A stretch of DNA of 64,000 nt from Candidatus Melainabacteria bacterium (GCA_017307165.1 JAFKGK010000010.1:38006-102005); one strand, 5' to 3'. Shown: positions 34,596-43,386, counted from the stretch's first letter. Notes: a model not told the origin generated them from the sequence alone. Numbers and translations: made by a program.

Positions 34596-35825
34596 TCACT
34601 CTGCAGGAGCCGACCAACCAAAGCAATCGATAGTCTCATCCACGGTCAGGTTGTTTTCTAGCGCATAGGTGATTACTATCGTCGCCTGCTCGATCTGGAT
34701 CAGATTGTGATCTAGATAAGTCTTGCACCTGCTTGCCATATCCATCGCCCTTTGGTCGATGAGCTTAGCATCAAAGAGAGTCTTTAGCAGAGGTTGCCGA
34801 TTAGCCAGAGCAAGCGATGTCGCAATCTGCAACTCCTTGTCCGAGATCAGACCAGCCCGGCGCAATACGTCGGTCACCTCGTATTTGGCCCTATCCTCTA
34901 TTTCTTCGTCCGACTCCTCGTTGAGTGCAGCCAGCGCCCTATTAAACTCATCATGCGACGACGCAAACTGAGTCTTTTTGACTATCTGCGCGGCTTGCTC
35001 CTCAAAAAGCATGCCCTCGCTGATCATCCGCAACAACTGCTTGACCGCCTGCATGCACATCTTGCTCGCAAAGCCATTGTCGATGATGATCTGCTCAAGT
35101 GGCCGGGCTTCGACGATCTCGAGCTCGCGGCAGCTCATCAGCTGGCTCTCTGATATTGCACCAGCTAGCACCATCAATTCGCCAGTACCAAACTCATGTT
35201 GGAGCAATTCTGGATCGATCTGATTTTCTTTGAGTGATTCTCTTAGAGAAATCGATCGCAGCCTTGCCATCTTGAGCGAGTAGATGATCTTATCTCGGTC
35301 TTGGCCGTTGCGTATGAGCTTTTGTGCCGCCAGCGCCGAGTTGAGGCCAGAGCGCGAGATGATGCCTCTGGAGTGCAGCACCATCCCTAGTGGCAAGCCG
35401 GTCTCAGCGACGGCCACTAGTGCATCCTCTACCTGACGCGGCGTCGCAAAACCCGACTGCATCAGGATCTCGCCCAGACGGTTCTCGGTCGGCACCGGAC
35501 GCGGAGCCGAGGCAGACTTTGCCTTAGCTTGATGAGCCAGCTTTTGCAAGGCCTCGTCCAGACTGACCTCGTCTTTTGCCACCACTCCAAGCGCCCTGGT
35601 CGCTCGATCGAGTGGTAGAGCCTGATCGCGGACACGGGCCTGAGCTTCGAGGGCCGCAGCAAACACACTTTCGGAGACGTGATTGTGCATGGTCAGTATG
35701 CGCCCGATCGGCAGTCGCATCTTAAAGGCCAGCAGGTTTACCTCGTCCAATACTCCTGGATCGACGATGCCGCTTTTTACGAGTAGATCGCCGATCTGTA
35801 TCGTTGTAGCACTAGTTTCTTCCAT
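34596..35825 (-). CDS. Protein of four GspE-N/MshEN-like repeats
   Basis: A 409-residue soluble protein made of four ~90-residue helical repeats resembling the N-terminal domain of type II secretion/pilus ATPases (GspE-N, MshEN), but with no ATPase domain. Repeat starts: IGDLLVKSGIVDPGVLDEVN; NRLGEILMQSGFATPRQVED with GLPLGMVLHSRGIISRSGLN; TGELMVLAGAISESQLMSCR; and VTDVLRRAGLISDKELQIAT. MshEN domains can bind cyclic di-GMP, but the characteristic ligand motif was not checked. It is second in a two-gene unit behind the DUF4388/GGDEF-like gene, 10 bases away, suggesting a shared signalling or motility-linked role. Function unknown. Confidence 0.75.
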   Translation of the reverse strand: MEETSATTIQIGDLLVKSGIVDPGVLDEVNLLAFKMRLPIGRILTMHNHVSESVFAAALEAQARVRDQALPLDRATRALGVVAKDEVSLDEALQKLAHQAKAKSASAPRPVPTENRLGEILMQSGFATPRQVEDALVAVAETGLPLGMVLHSRGIISRSGLNSALAAQKLIRNGQDRDKIIYSLKMARLRSISLRESLKENQIDPELLQHEFGTGELMVLAGAISESQLMSCRELEIVEARPLEQIIIDNGFASKMCMQAVKQLLRMISEGMLFEEQAAQIVKKTQFASSHDEFNRALAALNEESDEEIEDRAKYEVTDVLRRAGLISDKELQIATSLALANRQPLLKTLFDAKLIDQRAMDMASRCKTYLDHNLIQIEQATIVITYALENNLTVDETIDCFGWSAPAE

Positions 35826-35835
35826 TTAATACGGA

Positions 35836-37884
35836 TCAATCCCTCTTGGAGTTACGCGCTAGCACTATCGGAAAGGTGCCTTCGCGAGCCTCGTTTTTGG
35901 CATGAGCCGCCGCCTGCAAGAGCGACTCGATGTCTTCGCCGTCGGATGGCAGATTGGCCACACCAAAGGCTATACCGAGGTTTGCCTTATCGATGCCCGG
36001 GATGAGAGGCGTCACTGTGAGGGCATCGAGTATACGATTGGCGACAAAACTCGCCTGCGATGCCCGAGTATTGGGCATCAAGATCGCAAATTCATTTTGC
36101 TGAAAATGCGTGAGCATATCTAGAGGACGCTTGACCAGACCAATGCGCTGCACGGCAATCTGCAAAGCCTCCGGCGGCAATGCATCGGCCTCTACAATAT
36201 TGGATAGACTCGTCCTTTTAGTGTATAGATCAAAAATCACCAGAGACAATGGCCAATTGTAGGCCTCAAAGCGATAATACTCATACTCCATAAAATAGAG
36301 CAGAGCCTCGGACGAGTAGATGCCCGTCTCATGCCGCTGAAAATTGAGTGCGAGATTTTGGATGACCTGTTTGCCGTCACCTAAAAAGTCGAGCGCTCCA
36401 CCTCGACTTGCGGCAGGAGCTTTAATCTCCATCAATCCGCAATAGAGCAAATTAAAAAGCAAAGGAGCCCATTGCGTCTGATCCATCGGTCGATCGCGCA
36501 ATAGATCGGTAAATGTCGGTCTCGACGCGAGGGCATCATAAATGTCTTTTTGTTGATTAAAATCCATCGGATGCCCTTTGGCCAACATCAGACGCAGTTC
36601 GGGCTCCCCAAGATTACGTTGTTTCTGAGCAAGGATCGACTCATACATCAGCCCGGCTTTTTCGAGATGCTTGAGCTGGTCGAGCAGGGCGATGCCCTCC
36701 ATGACCGAGCTCTGCAGGCTCTTTTCGACCGATCTCATCTCGGTCCTCAGACCCGGCTTAAACAAAAACGTCCCTGACCGCCAGGTCACGAGCTCTTTAA
36801 TCGCCTCATCTCCACGATTGCTCGAGGTCTGAGCATCCTTTGGAAGGCCATTTTCGAAGTAGACGTGTCCAACTGCGCTATCGCCAGAGATCTCTAACTT
36901 GCCGGTCAGCTGCTGCATGCCGATGGTGGTCATGACATTGTTGAGCGGGTTTTGCTGGATTGTGCCTTCTATGGTCACAGTCTGCTTAGGCAAACCAGCT
37001 ATAGTGGCTGGAGCCTCAGAGAAAAAATCTGCCGGTAATGAGCCCTCGGGCATCTTGTCGGGGGTTTGCAGTTGGTGGGTACCAGATTGAGTAACTGGCT
37101 TTTGTGCCAGGGGCAATTGTGGTTGCGGCATTTGCGGTTGTTGCACGGGTTGTTGAGGCATGAGCTGCTGGGAGAAAGCCCCCGTCTGCTGATTGCCAAA
37201 GCCGCTCGAAAAATTTTGTGCAAAAGATCCACTGCTGCTGCTGTTAAAACTACCACTGTTGTTAAAACCTTGGAGCGCTCCCGCCCCCTGACCAGACGGC
37301 TCGGCAGCCTCATCGGCTACGGATCTCCAGCCATCATTGATGCCTGCGCCAGGCCGAGAGACTTGAGGATTGCTCTGGCTGCTGGTGCTACCCGCAGGTT
37401 GCATAAAGCTACCGGTATTGCTGCCGGCACCGCCATAACCTGGCGGATTGGGATTGTAAGCCTGTTGGGGACTCTGGAATGGATTGTTGGTGGTGTTGAA
37501 AGTGCCACTATTACCCGAGGGATAAGAACCGCCATTATTGATGGTCTGGACCGTGCCGGTGGTCTTTTGATGCGACACGTCCAACATGGCAATGACGTCA
37601 TAGATCATGTTGATGTCCGAGGTCTCAAACCTCCAGACCATCTTGGACTCGCGGCCATTATTTTCCCAGATGTTCCAAAGAGGATGCGGCGTCACCCTGT
37701 CAAACTTGACGTGCACACTATATGTCTTGTAAGTGCCTGGCACTTGCCAGACCAGCTCGACCTCACGGCCACGGTTTTCGCGTGCCTGATCGTAGATGCC
37801 TTGCAGCTCTTTCATGCTCGGAGCCACGCCTATCTTGGGCAGGCGGATCCTGGATTGATCGTTGCTTCTTCCTGGACGAAACAT
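35836..37884 (-). CDS. DUF4388 protein with degenerate C-terminal GGDEF domain
   Basis: Starting from the ATG at 37884 (682 residues). The N-terminal ~110 residues form a conserved domain (ELVWQVPGTYKTYSVHVKFD, MVWRFETSDINMIYDVIAML). A ~180-residue linker is rich in Gly, Asn, Gln, Ser and Pro (FNSSSSGSFAQNFSSGFG). Residues ~300-420 are a DUF4388/PATAN-like domain (QQNPLNNVMTTIGMQQLTGK, GHVYFENGLPKDAQTSSNRG, TWRSGTFLFKPGL). The final ~170 residues look like GGDEF, but the GGDEF signature reads HFQQNEFAILMP, so diguanylate cyclase activity is unlikely. A structural or c-di-GMP-binding role is possible. The long low-complexity linker is unusual for signalling proteins. Confidence 0.8.
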   Translation of the reverse strand: MFRPGRSNDQSRIRLPKIGVAPSMKELQGIYDQARENRGREVELVWQVPGTYKTYSVHVKFDRVTPHPLWNIWENNGRESKMVWRFETSDINMIYDVIAMLDVSHQKTTGTVQTINNGGSYPSGNSGTFNTTNNPFQSPQQAYNPNPPGYGGAGSNTGSFMQPAGSTSSQSNPQVSRPGAGINDGWRSVADEAAEPSGQGAGALQGFNNSGSFNSSSSGSFAQNFSSGFGNQQTGAFSQQLMPQQPVQQPQMPQPQLPLAQKPVTQSGTHQLQTPDKMPEGSLPADFFSEAPATIAGLPKQTVTIEGTIQQNPLNNVMTTIGMQQLTGKLEISGDSAVGHVYFENGLPKDAQTSSNRGDEAIKELVTWRSGTFLFKPGLRTEMRSVEKSLQSSVMEGIALLDQLKHLEKAGLMYESILAQKQRNLGEPELRLMLAKGHPMDFNQQKDIYDALASRPTFTDLLRDRPMDQTQWAPLLFNLLYCGLMEIKAPAASRGGALDFLGDGKQVIQNLALNFQRHETGIYSSEALLYFMEYEYYRFEAYNWPLSLVIFDLYTKRTSLSNIVEADALPPEALQIAVQRIGLVKRPLDMLTHFQQNEFAILMPNTRASQASFVANRILDALTVTPLIPGIDKANLGIAFGVANLPSDGEDIESLLQAAAHAKNEAREGTFPIVLARNSKRD

Positions 37885-37938
37885 ATGGGTACTTCGCGTG
37901 ACATTAGTAAGTAGAGAACAGTAATAAAAAAGTACCAC

Positions 37939-38402
37939 GATTTGGTGCTCTTCTCACACTCTCCAGCCTTGGACCGAGATTTCAAGATAAAAATATAAAC
38001 ACAGATCTTAATTTATTGGACGCTCGGCGAGCGAAAGCAAAGAGCAAGACGAAAGCGGCAGACAAAGACTAGCCACCAAATACGACACCATTAAGGCTAA
38101 TCTCTAGGCGTCCCATTATTTAGACGGTGGTGTCATCATCTGTACAAAACGACAATCCCCTCCGACCTCATTACACTGCCGTCAGGGCTGACAAAATAAT
38201 TAAGGCTAATAGATATCAAAATAAAAAGTCTGAAATATTGCATGGATACCAAAATCAAAAGTGCCGGTGTTCAAGCACTGGTTTGCAAATAGCTTTTATA
38301 TATTTATTTGATCGCTATGATACAAATACATTTGCAAATGGTATGAAAAAGAAAGGGACGGGTTAGAATAGCAACGTCCTAATACAGGAAAGACCTCAAA
38401 AA
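37939..38402. promoter_or_regulatory. Regulatory-looking gap with ATTTGCAAAT and ATTAAGGCTAAT repeats upstream of the AT-hook gene
   Basis: No convincing gene lies here. Two sites share TTTGCAAAT: GTTTGCAAAT at 38281-38290 and the perfect palindrome ATTTGCAAAT at 38330-38339, 49 bases apart start to start. Two further copies of ATTAAGGCTAAT lie at 38090-38101 and 38199-38210, and a CGCTC/GAGCG hairpin near 38021-38033. A TAGAAT -10-like box at 38364-38369 lacks a good -35. The sites are placed like operators for the AT-hook gene, or for the divergent DUF4388 gene. Confidence 0.45.
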
Positions 38403-39092
38403 ATGGCACAAGATAGGATCATCACGCACAAAATGGTCGAAGAATTAGAAAGCAGAAGAGAAGCAGAAGCTAGCGACGCGAGCGAAAATGCTCCTAAAAA
38501 GCGCGGTAGACCTGCTGGCAGCAAAAATGCAAAAAAAGCATCCAGCAAAAAGCCTGGTAGACCCGGTCGCCCTAAAAAAAATAAAAATGCCGACGCCTCG
38601 GCCCCCAAAAAGCGTGGTCGTCCTCCAGGCAGCAAGAGTGCAGCTCAGGCTGACAGCTCAGCTCCCAAAAAGCGCGGCAGACCTCCTGGTAGCAAGAGCG
38701 CTGCAGCTGTCACTCCAGTCAAACGCAAAAAGCGCGGTCGTCCATTTGGCAGCAAAAAGAACACTACTGCTGCAACAACTGACACCACTCCTAAGCGCAG
38801 AGGCCGTCCACCTGGCAGCGGCAGCAAAAAGGCAGCCATGGCAGCATCGACCGCTCCTAAACGCAGAGGTCGCCCGCCAGGCAGCAAGAGCAAGACTGTC
38901 AGCTCGGCAGTCTCCACTCCCAAACGTAGAGGTCGCCCGCCTGGCAGCAAAAATACCAGTGCATCGACCAAGGCTCTCGGCAGTGGCGTGATGAGCTACG
39001 CAGGCGGATCAGATGCCGTCATGACCGTTACCTTTACCGGCACGGTCAAAGAGATCAAAAAGGCACTATTGCAAGCGGCAAGCCTGCTTTAA
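38403..39092 (+). CDS. AT-hook repeat DNA-binding protein (eight RGRP hooks)
   Basis: A 229-residue basic protein. Residues ~1-30 form an acidic/helical N-terminus (MVEELESRREAEASDASE). Eight AT-hook-like motifs then follow at about residues 34 (KKRGRPAGSK), 52 (variant KKPGRPGRPKK), 71, 91, 111 (RGRPFGSK), 133, 155 and 176 (RGRPPGSK). AT-hooks insert into the minor groove of AT-rich DNA. Residues ~193-229 are a distinct, non-repeat end (SGVMSYAGGSDAVMTVTFTG then EIKKALLQAASLL), possibly for oligomerisation. The spacing and Ala/Ser/Thr linkers resemble eukaryotic HMGA or bacterial histone-H1-like proteins. Likely a nucleoid-associated or global regulatory protein. A hairpin follows the stop. 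Confidence 0.9.
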   Translation: MAQDRIITHKMVEELESRREAEASDASENAPKKRGRPAGSKNAKKASSKKPGRPGRPKKNKNADASAPKKRGRPPGSKSAAQADSSAPKKRGRPPGSKSAAAVTPVKRKKRGRPFGSKKNTTAATTDTTPKRRGRPPGSGSKKAAMAASTAPKRRGRPPGSKSKTVSSAVSTPKRRGRPPGSKNTSASTKALGSGVMSYAGGSDAVMTVTFTGTVKEIKKALLQAASLL

Positions 39093-39118
39093 ATACTTTA
39101 GATCCCACATAAAAATGC

Positions 39119-39154
39119 AGAGCTCGTTCTAGGGTTAACCCCAGGGCGAGCTCT
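39119..39154. terminator. Hairpin after the AT-hook gene
   Basis: AGAGCTCG (39119-39126) and CGAGCTCT (39147-39154) form an 8-bp stem, with an inner GGGTTAACCC palindrome. A few T residues follow. It is suited to ending the AT-hook transcript or acting as a bidirectional barrier before the next gene. Confidence 0.55.
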
Positions 39155-39200
39155 TGACATTTGTGATAATGTCGCACTCTGGACATTTGGGGGCGCGAGC

Positions 39201-39794
39201 ATGCAGCACATTTATTTTTGCCTTGGCTTGGTAGCAGCGATTGCAATGGCATCAGATGCGATGCCGGCTCTCGCACAACAATCAGGACAGGGATCGTACA
39301 AAATCCCAAAAGACCAGTTGCAATTTGCCGATCATCACACTGCTCGCCGGGAAATACACATCATTAACACTAGTCCAATAGTCAAAGACTTTCGAAAAGG
39401 CGAGGACACCGAGATATATGAGATTCAGGTGGGCCCGGGCCCTCAAGGCAAGCAAACCCGCACGGTGATCAAAGCAGGCAGTCAGGACACAGGACTGCCA
39501 TCGGCTAGCTTTGGCTCCAACATCAATCCAAACGCCAATAAAGGTCTACATCTTCCCGCCACTACAAGGCCTATTTTAGGGATGCCCGATACTAATCCAG
39601 CAAATCAAGCCACGCCTCGCACCTTGATGCAAACAGCGGCCAAGCCCTTATTGACAAAAAAACCACCCCAGAGCATTTCTACTTATGCTCCTAATCAAAC
39701 ACAAAGCGCTTTTGGTCATAGCGCAACAAGAGATTTGTTGACCGAGAGCAAAGTCTCAGGGACGATCAAATCTCAGGCGGCAAAAGGTCATTAG
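39201..39794 (+). CDS. Secreted hypothetical protein
   Basis: Unrecognised. It has 197 residues and starts at an ATG preceded by GGGGG 9-10 bases upstream. The N-terminus is a signal peptide (YFCLGLVAAIAMASDAMPAL then AQQ). The mature chain starts with an ordered part (YKIPKDQLQFADHHTARREI then HIINTSP) and ends with a long Pro/Thr/Gln/Ala-rich, probably disordered tail. Its 3' end overlaps the SGNH gene on the other strand by 29 bases. No link to a known family. Confidence 0.7.
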   Translation: MQHIYFCLGLVAAIAMASDAMPALAQQSGQGSYKIPKDQLQFADHHTARREIHIINTSPIVKDFRKGEDTEIYEIQVGPGPQGKQTRTVIKAGSQDTGLPSASFGSNINPNANKGLHLPATTRPILGMPDTNPANQATPRTLMQTAAKPLLTKKPPQSISTYAPNQTQSAFGHSATRDLLTESKVSGTIKSQAAKGH

Positions 39795-40977
39795 CTAAAC
39801 GCTCGGCCACAAAATGATGCAGCGGCAGATCAAAATGGCCACCATCGCAAAAATACTGTGGATATTTATCAACAGGCACATCTCTCATCAAAGCAGCGTT
39901 GACATCGACAAAATCACAATGAGCCGCACGAGCAGTCTGCTCTAGTAAACGGGTCTCCAGCGGGTTTACGTCGAGGTCGTATTTGCCTGGGTGCACCATA
40001 GGTGTGCGCATCAACACCATTTTTGCTCCATGAGCCTGCACGATCGAGCTAAAATGTCTCAAAAGCCCATCCATCATAGGCCAGTGGCAATCCAGATATC
40101 TTTGACGCTCGGCCAGGTTGGCGACAAAGCCAGCCGCCTGTGGAGCACCGCGAAACCACGCAAAATCTTGCAGCGCTTTATCGATACCGGCCTTTGCATT
40201 GAGCCAGTTGAGTTGCAAACGCCCAATCACGGACCAGATCCTAGAGTGCTCGCGCAGCCAATCGGTGGCTGCCATCCATTTGCCATCACGTGACTTTAGA
40301 TAGTCTTGCACAACGGTATTGTCATAAGTCAAACCACCATCAGGACGCACAAAAAACACCGGCCTGACAAATGCGAGAGCATTACTGGGAGTGGGCAGGA
40401 GTTTTTCGCTTTCGCCTGATCTAAAGGCAAGGATCACCATATCCGGTGCAAAACGCTTGCCCAGCTCCAGATAGCGCAGATAATCTTGAGCGACAGAATA
40501 ATTTGATACACCAAAATTGATCACCTGCACAGGCCGGTGCCATTTGGCAGACAGCATCTCGCCAAGCTGAGCACAATAATTTTTAGAACGCGGCACTTGC
40601 AGAGACTCCACATAGGAGTCACCAAATATCGCAATCCGAAAGACCCCGGCAGGCTTGGCAAACGGGATCTCATCGTTTTGCATGCCCTGACTATTAAAAG
40701 CCAGACTGGCAAAGCCTTCTTTACGCTGGGTGATGTGCTTGCCGGCAATGGGCTTAAATCCAAGACGCAAATCCGGCCTCAAATGCTCGGTTTCACCGAT
40801 GCCAGCCAGGGCAAAGATACCTTCTAGACAAGCGATCGCCAGGACAGCGCAGGCAATCGCCTGAGCAAACGCCTTAATAACCGGGTATTTGCCTTTAAAA
40901 CCGATCGACACAATATCCCGCTCACTGGAGCTAGCTGGAGCAAGATGTGGGCTTTTTTTGACGGTTGCAATACTCAT
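39766..40977 (-). CDS. SGNH/GDSL-fold hydrolase, partner of the MBOAT acyltransferase
   Basis: A 403-residue protein with one N-terminal TM/signal-anchor segment (IACAVLAIACLEGIFALAGI, ~41-60). The SGNH domain has block I VFRIAIFGDSYVESLQVPR (Asp 120, Ser 121), block II around INFGVSNYSVAQDYLRYLE, and a C-terminal CDGGHFDLPLHHF carrying the Asp/His pair. The gene is downstream of the MBOAT gene with a 16-base gap, as in AlgI-AlgX/AlgJ-type pairs. There the MBOAT exports acyl groups and the SGNH protein attaches them to the polysaccharide outside the membrane. Deacylation is the alternative activity of this fold. Confidence 0.85.
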   Translation of the reverse strand: MSIATVKKSPHLAPASSSERDIVSIGFKGKYPVIKAFAQAIACAVLAIACLEGIFALAGIGETEHLRPDLRLGFKPIAGKHITQRKEGFASLAFNSQGMQNDEIPFAKPAGVFRIAIFGDSYVESLQVPRSKNYCAQLGEMLSAKWHRPVQVINFGVSNYSVAQDYLRYLELGKRFAPDMVILAFRSGESEKLLPTPSNALAFVRPVFFVRPDGGLTYDNTVVQDYLKSRDGKWMAATDWLREHSRIWSVIGRLQLNWLNAKAGIDKALQDFAWFRGAPQAAGFVANLAERQRYLDCHWPMMDGLLRHFSSIVQAHGAKMVLMRTPMVHPGKYDLDVNPLETRLLEQTARAAHCDFVDVNAALMRDVPVDKYPQYFCDGGHFDLPLHHFVAERLANDLLPPEI

Positions 40978-40993
40978 CTAGCTGTATTTCACC

Positions 40994-42439
40994 TCAAAAC
41001 TGAAAATAAATGAACGGTGCCTCACCAAGAGGTGAGAAGCCTACCGCAGCTAAAAAGACAGCTACATATCCAACCAGCCTGGCAGGCAATAAAGGCCGCA
41101 GACGCGGCATGCGCTCCCAGAGGCGCAACAAGCAAAACCCCACACAATAAACACCCAGAGCTGCAAAGCCTGGGTATTTGAGATAGGCATCCTCGAGATA
41201 GTGGGACGGCACAGGCGTGATTGCAGACTGCAATAAGGCTCCGGCCTCCCCCATGGTCGAGGCTCTAAAGAACACCCAACCAACCACGACAAACAGCAGC
41301 GTAAGGCCAACGGAGGTCGCTGCACCATATTTAGTGGCATGCCACTTTTGCAGCGCTACAGACACGGCCCCCTCCCCTTTTACAAATCGAGCATACATAT
41401 GACTGACCACCAGGCCTAGCCCATGAAATGCGCCCCAGATGACAAAATGCCAGGCAGCACCATGCCATAGACCGCCGAGCACCATAGTAGTTACCAGGTT
41501 AAACTGCTTGCGGCTATCACTGCAACGACTGCCACCCATTGGGATATATAGGTAATCCCTGAGCCAGGATGAAAGGGAAATATGCCAACGCTTCCAAAAG
41601 TCAGAGAGATCGGAAGCAATGTACGGCCAATTAAAATTGGGTGGCAGATCAAAGCCCATCATCAAAGCCGAACCCCTACCCATATCGGTATAACCCGAAA
41701 AATCGCAATAAATCTGTACGGTAAAGGCGATTGCCGTGACCCAAGCTTCTGGGGCTCCGAGACTGGCTGCATTGGCAAATCCAATGCCGACTAGACTGGA
41801 TAAATTGTCGGCAATTGCGATCTTTTTAAAGAGCCCCTGCATGATAAGAGCAAGACCTGCTTCGAGCCTGGCTGCATCAAACCGTCTTGGGATCTCGAGT
41901 TGTTTGACAAAATCCTGGTAACGCTTAATGGGACCAGCAATCTGCGAAGGGAAAAATGCAGCAAACAAGCTGAAATGCACTATATCTTTGATCGGTCGTG
42001 AGCCTTTGTAGATGTCGGTCAGATAGTGGATAAACTCAAAGACAAAAAATGAAATGCCCAGAGGCAATAGTATGTGCGCCATAGGCAACTGCGCTGCAGT
42101 CTGCAAAGGCGAAATGGCCAGGATTTTGTTGATGGACTCAATCAAAAAATCGGTGTACTTAAAGTAAGCCAGAGTAAACAGATTGAGGACGATGCCTGTG
42201 ATCAAAACTCGCTTTGCCAGGAGTGGTCTTGCTGGCTTGATCGCAGCAATGGCCATGCCGAGCCCATAGTTGAGCAAGGTCAGTCCGCCAAGCATCAAGC
42301 CATACAGAGGAAACCAGCTCATGTAAAAATAAGCACTTGCCACCAAAAGCAGTGGCGCCCTAAAACGATGGGGCAGGCGCCAAAAAGCGAGCACTACGAT
42401 CGGCAAAAACAGCAAGTAGCTGACGCTATTAAAAAGCAC
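40994..42439 (-). CDS. MBOAT-family O-acyltransferase (second copy)
   Basis: Full-length MBOAT of 481 residues, paralogous to the one at 29455. Motifs: LFNSVSYLLFLPIVVLAFW at the start, LLPLGISFFVFEFIHYLTDI, SQIAGPIKRYQDFVKQ, VQIYCDFSGYTDMGRGSALM and PYIASDLSDFWKRWHISLSS. WLRDYLYIPMGGSRCS and LGGLWHGAAWHFVIWGAFHG with the catalytic His follow. About ten TM segments. It forms a two-gene unit with the SGNH hydrolase downstream and is the more complete acylation cassette in the window. The acceptor is inferred to be an exported glycan. Confidence 0.93.
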   Translation of the reverse strand: MLFNSVSYLLFLPIVVLAFWRLPHRFRAPLLLVASAYFYMSWFPLYGLMLGGLTLLNYGLGMAIAAIKPARPLLAKRVLITGIVLNLFTLAYFKYTDFLIESINKILAISPLQTAAQLPMAHILLPLGISFFVFEFIHYLTDIYKGSRPIKDIVHFSLFAAFFPSQIAGPIKRYQDFVKQLEIPRRFDAARLEAGLALIMQGLFKKIAIADNLSSLVGIGFANAASLGAPEAWVTAIAFTVQIYCDFSGYTDMGRGSALMMGFDLPPNFNWPYIASDLSDFWKRWHISLSSWLRDYLYIPMGGSRCSDSRKQFNLVTTMVLGGLWHGAAWHFVIWGAFHGLGLVVSHMYARFVKGEGAVSVALQKWHATKYGAATSVGLTLLFVVVGWVFFRASTMGEAGALLQSAITPVPSHYLEDAYLKYPGFAALGVYCVGFCLLRLWERMPRLRPLLPARLVGYVAVFLAAVGFSPLGEAPFIYFQF

Positions 42440-42588
42440 TGATCACCAGGGCAGACATCGTGCAATATCTTACCAGTAGCGACACTTACGGCGCTTGACA
42501 AAGCGCTTAAATAAATCTCCATTTGATATACAAGATATGTACGCTAAGATTTGCAAAGAAATGTTAGCAAGTATTGAGGAGAGGCACG

Positions 42589-43386
42589 ATGCGCAACGCT
42601 GTGATTTTGGCGGGTGGAGCAGGCGATAGAGTCAAGCCATTGGCCCAGGATCGTCCGCCATCGATGATCTCGGTCATGGGACGCCCTCTTATGGCCAGCC
42701 TCATACAATGGCTCAGCGCACACGGCATCAAGCAAATCACCATTGCGTGCAGCCAAGCGCAAGACTGCATCCGCGAGTATTTTGCTGATGGCGCAGAGTA
42801 TGGAGTCAACATCAATTACCTAGTCGAAGACGAGCCTCTCGGCTCTGGCGGGGCACTCAAAAATGCGCTGAGATTTCTCTCACCTATCGATGAGCCGGTA
42901 CTCGTGGTCAATAGCGACTCGATCACCAACCTCAATCTCGGCGATTTGTATGCCTACCACCAACAGCGCAATGCAAAAGTCACCATGGTGGCAGTACCTA
43001 TGGTCAGCCCTTTTGGCATCGTTGATACCAACGAAAAAAACCAGGTGACTGCTTTTCGCGAAAAGCCAGAGCTGCCTTATTGGATCAATGCAGGCATATC
43101 CCTGGTCGAGCCGACTATATATGATCTCTTGCCGGAGCGCGGCGAAAAAGAAGCCGAGACCTATCCTATATTGGCGGAGCGCGGTCAGCTGCAATGCTTT
43201 AAGACACAAGCCTTTTGGCGATCCATCAACACAGTGCGTGACATCAGTGAGCTGAGAGCAGATATGGAAAAGCTATTTTTCTCTCTGTTTTTTAATCCCA
43301 GTGCCACCACTCTGACAGCGACGCAAGCTAAAAGAGTGAAGCAAACCACCCAATCAGACACAATATCGACACTGACATTGATCTGA
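42589..43386 (+). CDS. NTP-transferase (sugar nucleotidyltransferase)
   Basis: Makes an NDP-sugar from a sugar-1-phosphate. The ATG at 42589 has a good SD (AGGAG, ~8 bases). The signature VILAGGAGDRVKPLAQDRPP lacks the canonical G-x-G-T-R, with a Gly-Asp-Arg in its place; then SMISVMGRPLMASLIQWLS, LVEDEPLGSGGALKNALRF, VNSDSITNLNLGDLYAYHQQ and YWINAGISLVEPTIYDLLPE follow. The pattern is closest to mannose-1-phosphate guanylyltransferase or GlmU/GalF-type enzymes. Substrate not determinable. The loop change G-D-R in place of G-T-R may alter activity. It opens the second glycan block. Confidence 0.85.
   Translation: MRNAVILAGGAGDRVKPLAQDRPPSMISVMGRPLMASLIQWLSAHGIKQITIACSQAQDCIREYFADGAEYGVNINYLVEDEPLGSGGALKNALRFLSPIDEPVLVVNSDSITNLNLGDLYAYHQQRNAKVTMVAVPMVSPFGIVDTNEKNQVTAFREKPELPYWINAGISLVEPTIYDLLPERGEKEAETYPILAERGQLQCFKTQAFWRSINTVRDISELRADMEKLFFSLFFNPSATTLTATQAKRVKQTTQSDTISTLTLI

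Noticed and set aside
38127..38366. 79-residue plus-strand ORF upstream of the AT-hook gene
   Set aside because: It starts at GTG without SD, covers the repeat and palindrome sites and has no protein-like pattern.
38488..38991. 167-residue ORF in a second frame inside the AT-hook gene, and an antisense ORF at 38645-38971
   Set aside because: Both arise from the repetitive Arg/Gly/Pro/Lys codons of the AT-hook gene, which keep other frames open.
42495..42530. TTGACA box with a GATATA element upstream of the nucleotidyltransferase gene
   Set aside because: The spacing (~24 bases) is wrong for a sigma-70 promoter.
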